Source of the DNA: GCA-2684655 sp051278165
GTDB lineage: Bacteria > Planctomycetota > UBA1135 > UBA2386
NCBI GenBank assembly: GCA_051278165.1
Contig: JBNMNW010000045.1
Coordinates: forward strand, 1 to 26,942
Reading direction: 5' to 3'
Length of the DNA stretch: 26,942 nucleotides
This document shows positions 24,229 to 26,942 of this stretch, one piece after another (position 1 is the stretch's first letter; each line of letters opens with the position of its first letter). The translations under genes were made by a program, and so were the position numbers. Under the pieces are notes generated by a model, which saw only the letters and a program-made list of their open reading frames with translations, searched no databases and was not told the DNA's origin.

Positions 24229-24963
24229 CTACAAGAACCCGCCGTCGACCCCGATCACCTGCCCCGTTACATAGCTCGCAGGTTCGGAAGCCAAGAACGC
24301 GATCACAGCCGCAACTTCGTCGGCTTTGCCCATGCGTTGCATTGGGATCATGTTCTTCACGAAGTCCGGCACGCTTGCGGTCATGTCGGTCTCGATCAGG
24401 CCAGGGGCGACTGCGTTGACCGTGATGTTGCGCTTCGCCATCTCGATCGCGAGCGACTTGGTGGCGCCGATGATGCCAGCTTTGGCAGCGGCGTAGTTGC
24501 TCTGGCCGCGGTTGCCCTTGATCGCGGAGATCGAGGACATGTTGATGATGCGGCCCCAGCGCTTCTGGACCATCTGCATCAGTAGCGGCTTGGTGACGTT
24601 GTAGAAACCGCCTAGGGTCGTCTGGATGACGTCGTTCCACGCCTCGGGCGACATCGCTGGCAGCGGCGCATCTCTGACGATGCCGGCGTTGTTGACGATG
24701 ACCGAGATCGGGCGCTTGTCCGTCAGCAGTTGTTCGAGTGCCGTCTGGGTCGCTGCGGTGTCGGCGACGTCAAACTGGATGGCTTCGGCTTCGCCGCCAG
24801 CCTCGGTGATGGAGTTCACGACGGATGCCGCCGCATCCGAGTTGCTGTGGTAGTTGACGATGACCGGGTGGCCCATCAGGGCAAGATGCCGGCATACGGC
24901 GGCGCCGATGCCGCGGCTGCCACCGGTTACGAGTGCGCGACGTTCCGAAGCGGGGGTGCTCAT
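24229..24963 (-). CDS. fabG: 3-oxoacyl-[ACP] reductase (FabG-type SDR)
   Basis: 244 residues from the ATG at 24963; an upstream open extension to 25059 lacks family character. Rossmann fold with TGGSRGIG (13-20), NNAG (91-94), and catalytic Ser144, Tyr157 and Lys161 in a long segment GNRGQSNYAAAKAGIIGATK, followed by VNAVAPGLIETDM. This last part is especially close to the FabG2 or FabG-related branch (TIGR01831 type) found in aryl-polyene-like clusters, as is LGGFYNV. The Asn of the catalytic tetrad, normally in NL-xxF, is Thr here (TTLGGF). Expected reaction: NADPH-dependent reduction of a 3-oxoacyl-ACP. No ACP or ketosynthase gene is adjacent. Confidence 0.88.
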   Translation of the reverse strand: MSTPASERRALVTGGSRGIGAAVCRHLALMGHPVIVNYHSNSDAAASVVNSITEAGGEAEAIQFDVADTAATQTALEQLLTDKRPISVIVNNAGIVRDAPLPAMSPEAWNDVIQTTLGGFYNVTKPLLMQMVQKRWGRIINMSSISAIKGNRGQSNYAAAKAGIIGATKSLAIEMAKRNITVNAVAPGLIETDMTASVPDFVKNMIPMQRMGKADEVAAVIAFLASEPASYVTGQVIGVDGGFL

Positions 24964-25064
24964 GGCATCCGGGAATACTTGGCAACAAGGGTAAACGTCA
25001 AGCAACGCCTTGAGGTCAGACTCGTTGTTGCATGCCGTCGTTGATCCCGCACACTCCATATATT

Positions 25065-25493
25065 ATGCCGATGCGAAACCCTGCCCGTTGGGGGCTTACC
25101 CTGACTCTGTTGACGCTTGCTCCGATGACCTCCTGTCGGGTTGCGCAGCCACCTCAATGCGAAACCGCTGGCATGCGGATTGAGGTGACCTCGTGCCGCC
25201 AGAAGCGTGGTCACATCGATTGCCGGGTGACCATTTGGAACGACCACGACGATCAGGTGGCCTTTGACCATGGCACCGTTCGCCTGATGTGGGGCGATGA
25301 CCGCGAATGCTCGATTCGCCCGCCGCGTCGTCCCGTCCCGATCACCGTTGGGCCGCGCGCCAGAGGGGAGCAGCGCTGGACTTTTGAGCCTGGGGAAGCC
25401 TTGCCCAAGGGTCCCTACTCAGTCGAGATCCGCGACTTCAAGATTGATGGCCTGCCGTCGGGTGAGACGGCGGTGTTTACGATTAATCTGTAA
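25065..25493 (+). CDS. putative lipoprotein, hypothetical
   Basis: 142 residues from the ATG at 25065 (an ATG at 25071 is also in frame; the open frame reaches 25032). A hydrophobic N-terminal segment ends in MTSC, an acceptable lipobox, so lipid anchoring is likely but not certain. The mature part is beta-rich, with three further Cys (two near CETAG and EVTSC, one in HIDCRV) and a later CSIRPP. It looks like a small beta-sandwich such as those of the intracellular/extracellular proteinase-inhibitor or BsuPI type (a TVRLMWGDD... and WTFEPGEALPKGPYSVEI pattern), an uncertain guess. It is divergent from fabG and 76 bases before the DUF1552 gene on the same strand. Confidence 0.72.
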   Translation: MPMRNPARWGLTLTLLTLAPMTSCRVAQPPQCETAGMRIEVTSCRQKRGHIDCRVTIWNDHDDQVAFDHGTVRLMWGDDRECSIRPPRRPVPITVGPRARGEQRWTFEPGEALPKGPYSVEIRDFKIDGLPSGETAVFTINL

Positions 25494-25569
25494 CGGGCAG
25501 TGAGCAAACTTGGGCGGGAGCAGTCTACGCCCCTTTGCCCTGGCTCTCGATTGCGGTGATGATGGCGTC

Positions 25570-26904
25570 ATGCCGTTCTTACGTCGCCAAGCCTTAGACC
25601 GCCGAACGTTTCTTCGTGGCGGTGCCGCATGCATGGCGTTGCCGTGGCTCGATGCGATGGCGCCGGCAATGTCTGGCCCACCTAAAGGCAAGCCGCGCGC
25701 CGTCTTCGTCTACGCGCCCAACGGCATGAACATGGAAGAGTGGCGGCCGAAGGGTCAAGGTCACGGTGCCAAGTTTGGCGGCACTCTGACGTCGCTCGAA
25801 CCGCTGCGCAAACGGCTCACAGCGTTCTCTGGCCTCGGCATCGACGCTGGCAGTGCGCACGGCGACGGACCCGGTGACCATGCCCGTGCGGTGTCGACCT
25901 ACTTGACGTGCGCGCATCCTCGCAAGACTGGCGGTGCGGATATCCACGTGGGCGTGTCCGTGGACCAGGCGATTGCCAAGCAGATTGGTGGTGCGTCGCC
26001 GTTCGCGTCACTCGAAGTCGGCATGGACCGCGGCAAGTCGGCTGGTGTTTGCGATTCGGGCTACTCGTGTGCCTATAGCAACAACATGTCCTGGGTTGCG
26101 CCCGACCAGCCGGTTGCTAAGGAGGCGGATCCGCGGGCCGTGTTCGCGCGACTGTTCGGTGACCCTGAGTCGGCTCTCAATCGTGAGCAGCAGCGGCAGC
26201 AGCGCGATTGGGATCGTTCGGTGCTCGATTTGGTCAATGCCGATGCGAAGTCGCTGCGCAACAAGCTCGGTCCCGCTGACCGGCGCAAGTTGGAGCAATA
26301 CCTAGAGTCGGTTCGTGAGCTCGAGAAGCGGTTGCAGCAGGAGCCGGAAGAAGAGGAGCTGACGCCGGTTCCGGATGGCTTGCTAGATGGCAGCCGCGAC
26401 TTCCCGAAGAAGCTTCAGCTGATGTATGAGCTAGTGGTGCTCGCGTTGACGACCGAGCGCACGCGCGTTGTGACGTTCATGCTCGGCAATGGTGGCAGCA
26501 ACCGCAGCTTCCGGTTCCTCGGGGTTCCCGAAGGTCACCATACGCTTAGTCATCATGGCAAGGTCGAGAAGAAGCGCGCGGCGATTGCGAAGATCGACCG
26601 CTTCTACGTCGACCAGTTCGCCAGCTTCTTGCAGCGCCTGACCGAGCAACAAGACGGCGACGCGGACCTGCTGAGTAACAGTCTGGTCCTATACGGCTCC
26701 GGCATCAGCGACGGCAACCGCCACAACCATCACGACCTGCCGATGCTGCTGTGTGGCGAAGGCGCCGGCGCAGCGAAGGCGCAAGGGCACATCACCCACG
26801 CCAACAAGACGCCCATGGCCAACCTCTACCTGTCGGTCATGAAAGCAATGGGTTGTCGCGCCGACCAATTCGCCGACAGCCGCGAGCCACTCCGCCTGCG
26901 CTAG
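25570..26904 (+). CDS. DUF1552 family secreted protein with Tat signal
   Basis: 444 residues from the ATG at 25570; the frame is open to 25510 but only this start places a Tat signal at the N-terminus. RRTFLRGG (11-18) and a hydrophobic stretch ending near ALPWLDAM are a twin-arginine signal with the 'RR-x-FLRG' form common in Planctomycetota. The body shows DUF1552 features: AVFVYAPNGMNMEEW, SGLGIDAGSAHGDGPGDHARA, YSCAYSNNMSW, a LESVRELEKRL helix, VTFMLGNGGSNRSF, and GSGISDGNRHNHHDLPMLLCG near the end. Function is unknown. Family members usually sit next to a DUF1592/DUF1588-type cytochrome-c-like gene; none precedes it here, so a partner would lie beyond the window. The stop lies in a CTAG. 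Confidence 0.92.
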   Translation: MPFLRRQALDRRTFLRGGAACMALPWLDAMAPAMSGPPKGKPRAVFVYAPNGMNMEEWRPKGQGHGAKFGGTLTSLEPLRKRLTAFSGLGIDAGSAHGDGPGDHARAVSTYLTCAHPRKTGGADIHVGVSVDQAIAKQIGGASPFASLEVGMDRGKSAGVCDSGYSCAYSNNMSWVAPDQPVAKEADPRAVFARLFGDPESALNREQQRQQRDWDRSVLDLVNADAKSLRNKLGPADRRKLEQYLESVRELEKRLQQEPEEEELTPVPDGLLDGSRDFPKKLQLMYELVVLALTTERTRVVTFMLGNGGSNRSFRFLGVPEGHHTLSHHGKVEKKRAAIAKIDRFYVDQFASFLQRLTEQQDGDADLLSNSLVLYGSGISDGNRHNHHDLPMLLCGEGAGAAKAQGHITHANKTPMANLYLSVMKAMGCRADQFADSREPLRLR

Positions 26905-26917
26905 CCCACCCCAGGGC

Positions 26918-26942
26918 CCTGCGTACTGAGCCTTGCGTACTC
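26918..26942. repeat. start of a tandem TGCGTACT repeat array (cut by window end)
   Basis: CCTGCGTACTGAG (26918-26930) is followed by CCTTGCGTACTC (26931-26942), two units in a row immediately after the DUF1552 gene. The core is the reverse complement of the 14-mer units at 18765-18805. The array, or a related hairpin, continues outside the window. Confidence 0.6.

Noticed and set aside
25059..25064. TATATT just before a start codon as a promoter -10 box
   Set aside because: It touches the ATG and no -35 box lies at proper spacing; a leaderless mRNA would be needed.

Overview
The window is GC-rich bacterial chromosome. It has dense, mostly monocistronic genes on both strands and many secreted or lipid-anchored proteins. 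A Tat-type DUF1552 protein, a large surface protein built of carboxypeptidase-regulatory-like repeats, a secreted DUF1028 protein with IPT/TIG domains, a eukaryote-like Ser/Thr kinase and few good Shine-Dalgarno sites together suggest Planctomycetota or a relative; Verrucomicrobiota or Myxococcota are not excluded. No rRNA, tRNA, CRISPR array, prophage or transposase gene was seen.

Layout. 1-4139: the 3' end of a cut gene, a three-helix membrane protein, a secreted helical-repeat protein co-transcribed with a metzincin-like lipoprotein (minus strand), and a divergent single-pass membrane protein. 4272-8493: an atypical Ser/Thr kinase, a two-helix membrane protein, a cysteine-dioxygenase-family enzyme and a TPR-like lipoprotein, with two copies of a 168-bp mobile palindromic element. 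8545-16383: a plus-strand run of an orphan sensor histidine kinase, the carboxypeptidase-regulatory-like repeat protein and the DUF1028-IPT protein. 16413-21481: an orphan adenine-specific DNA methyltransferase, a small lipoprotein, an 88-bp perfect palindrome, threonine ammonia-lyase, a DUF1294 membrane protein and a secreted parvulin-type prolyl isomerase. 21560-26942: a decayed zinc-ribbon membrane-protein gene, a galactokinase-like gene, a small DUF4177-like gene overlapping a DUF4826 gene, a FabG-type reductase, a lipoprotein, the DUF1552 protein and the start of another repeat array.

The genes do not form one pathway. They are housekeeping metabolism (threonine deamination, thiol oxidation, sugar phosphorylation, a ketoacyl reductase) mixed with envelope proteins and two signalling proteins without visible partners.

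The most notable structure is the repeat content. The 168-bp element (5228-5395 and, inverted, 8326-8493) is 97.6% identical between copies, begins and ends in CTAG with inverted termini, and folds on itself along its whole length. Mismatches in the fold fall mainly as G-U wobbles on one strand, and in both places that strand lies 3' of a gene. This suggests an IS630-type, TA-duplicating miniature element whose RNA hairpin may matter. A second, unrelated family is the 88-bp perfect hairpin with a GCAA loop and its 14-mer tandem units, which reappear at the window end.
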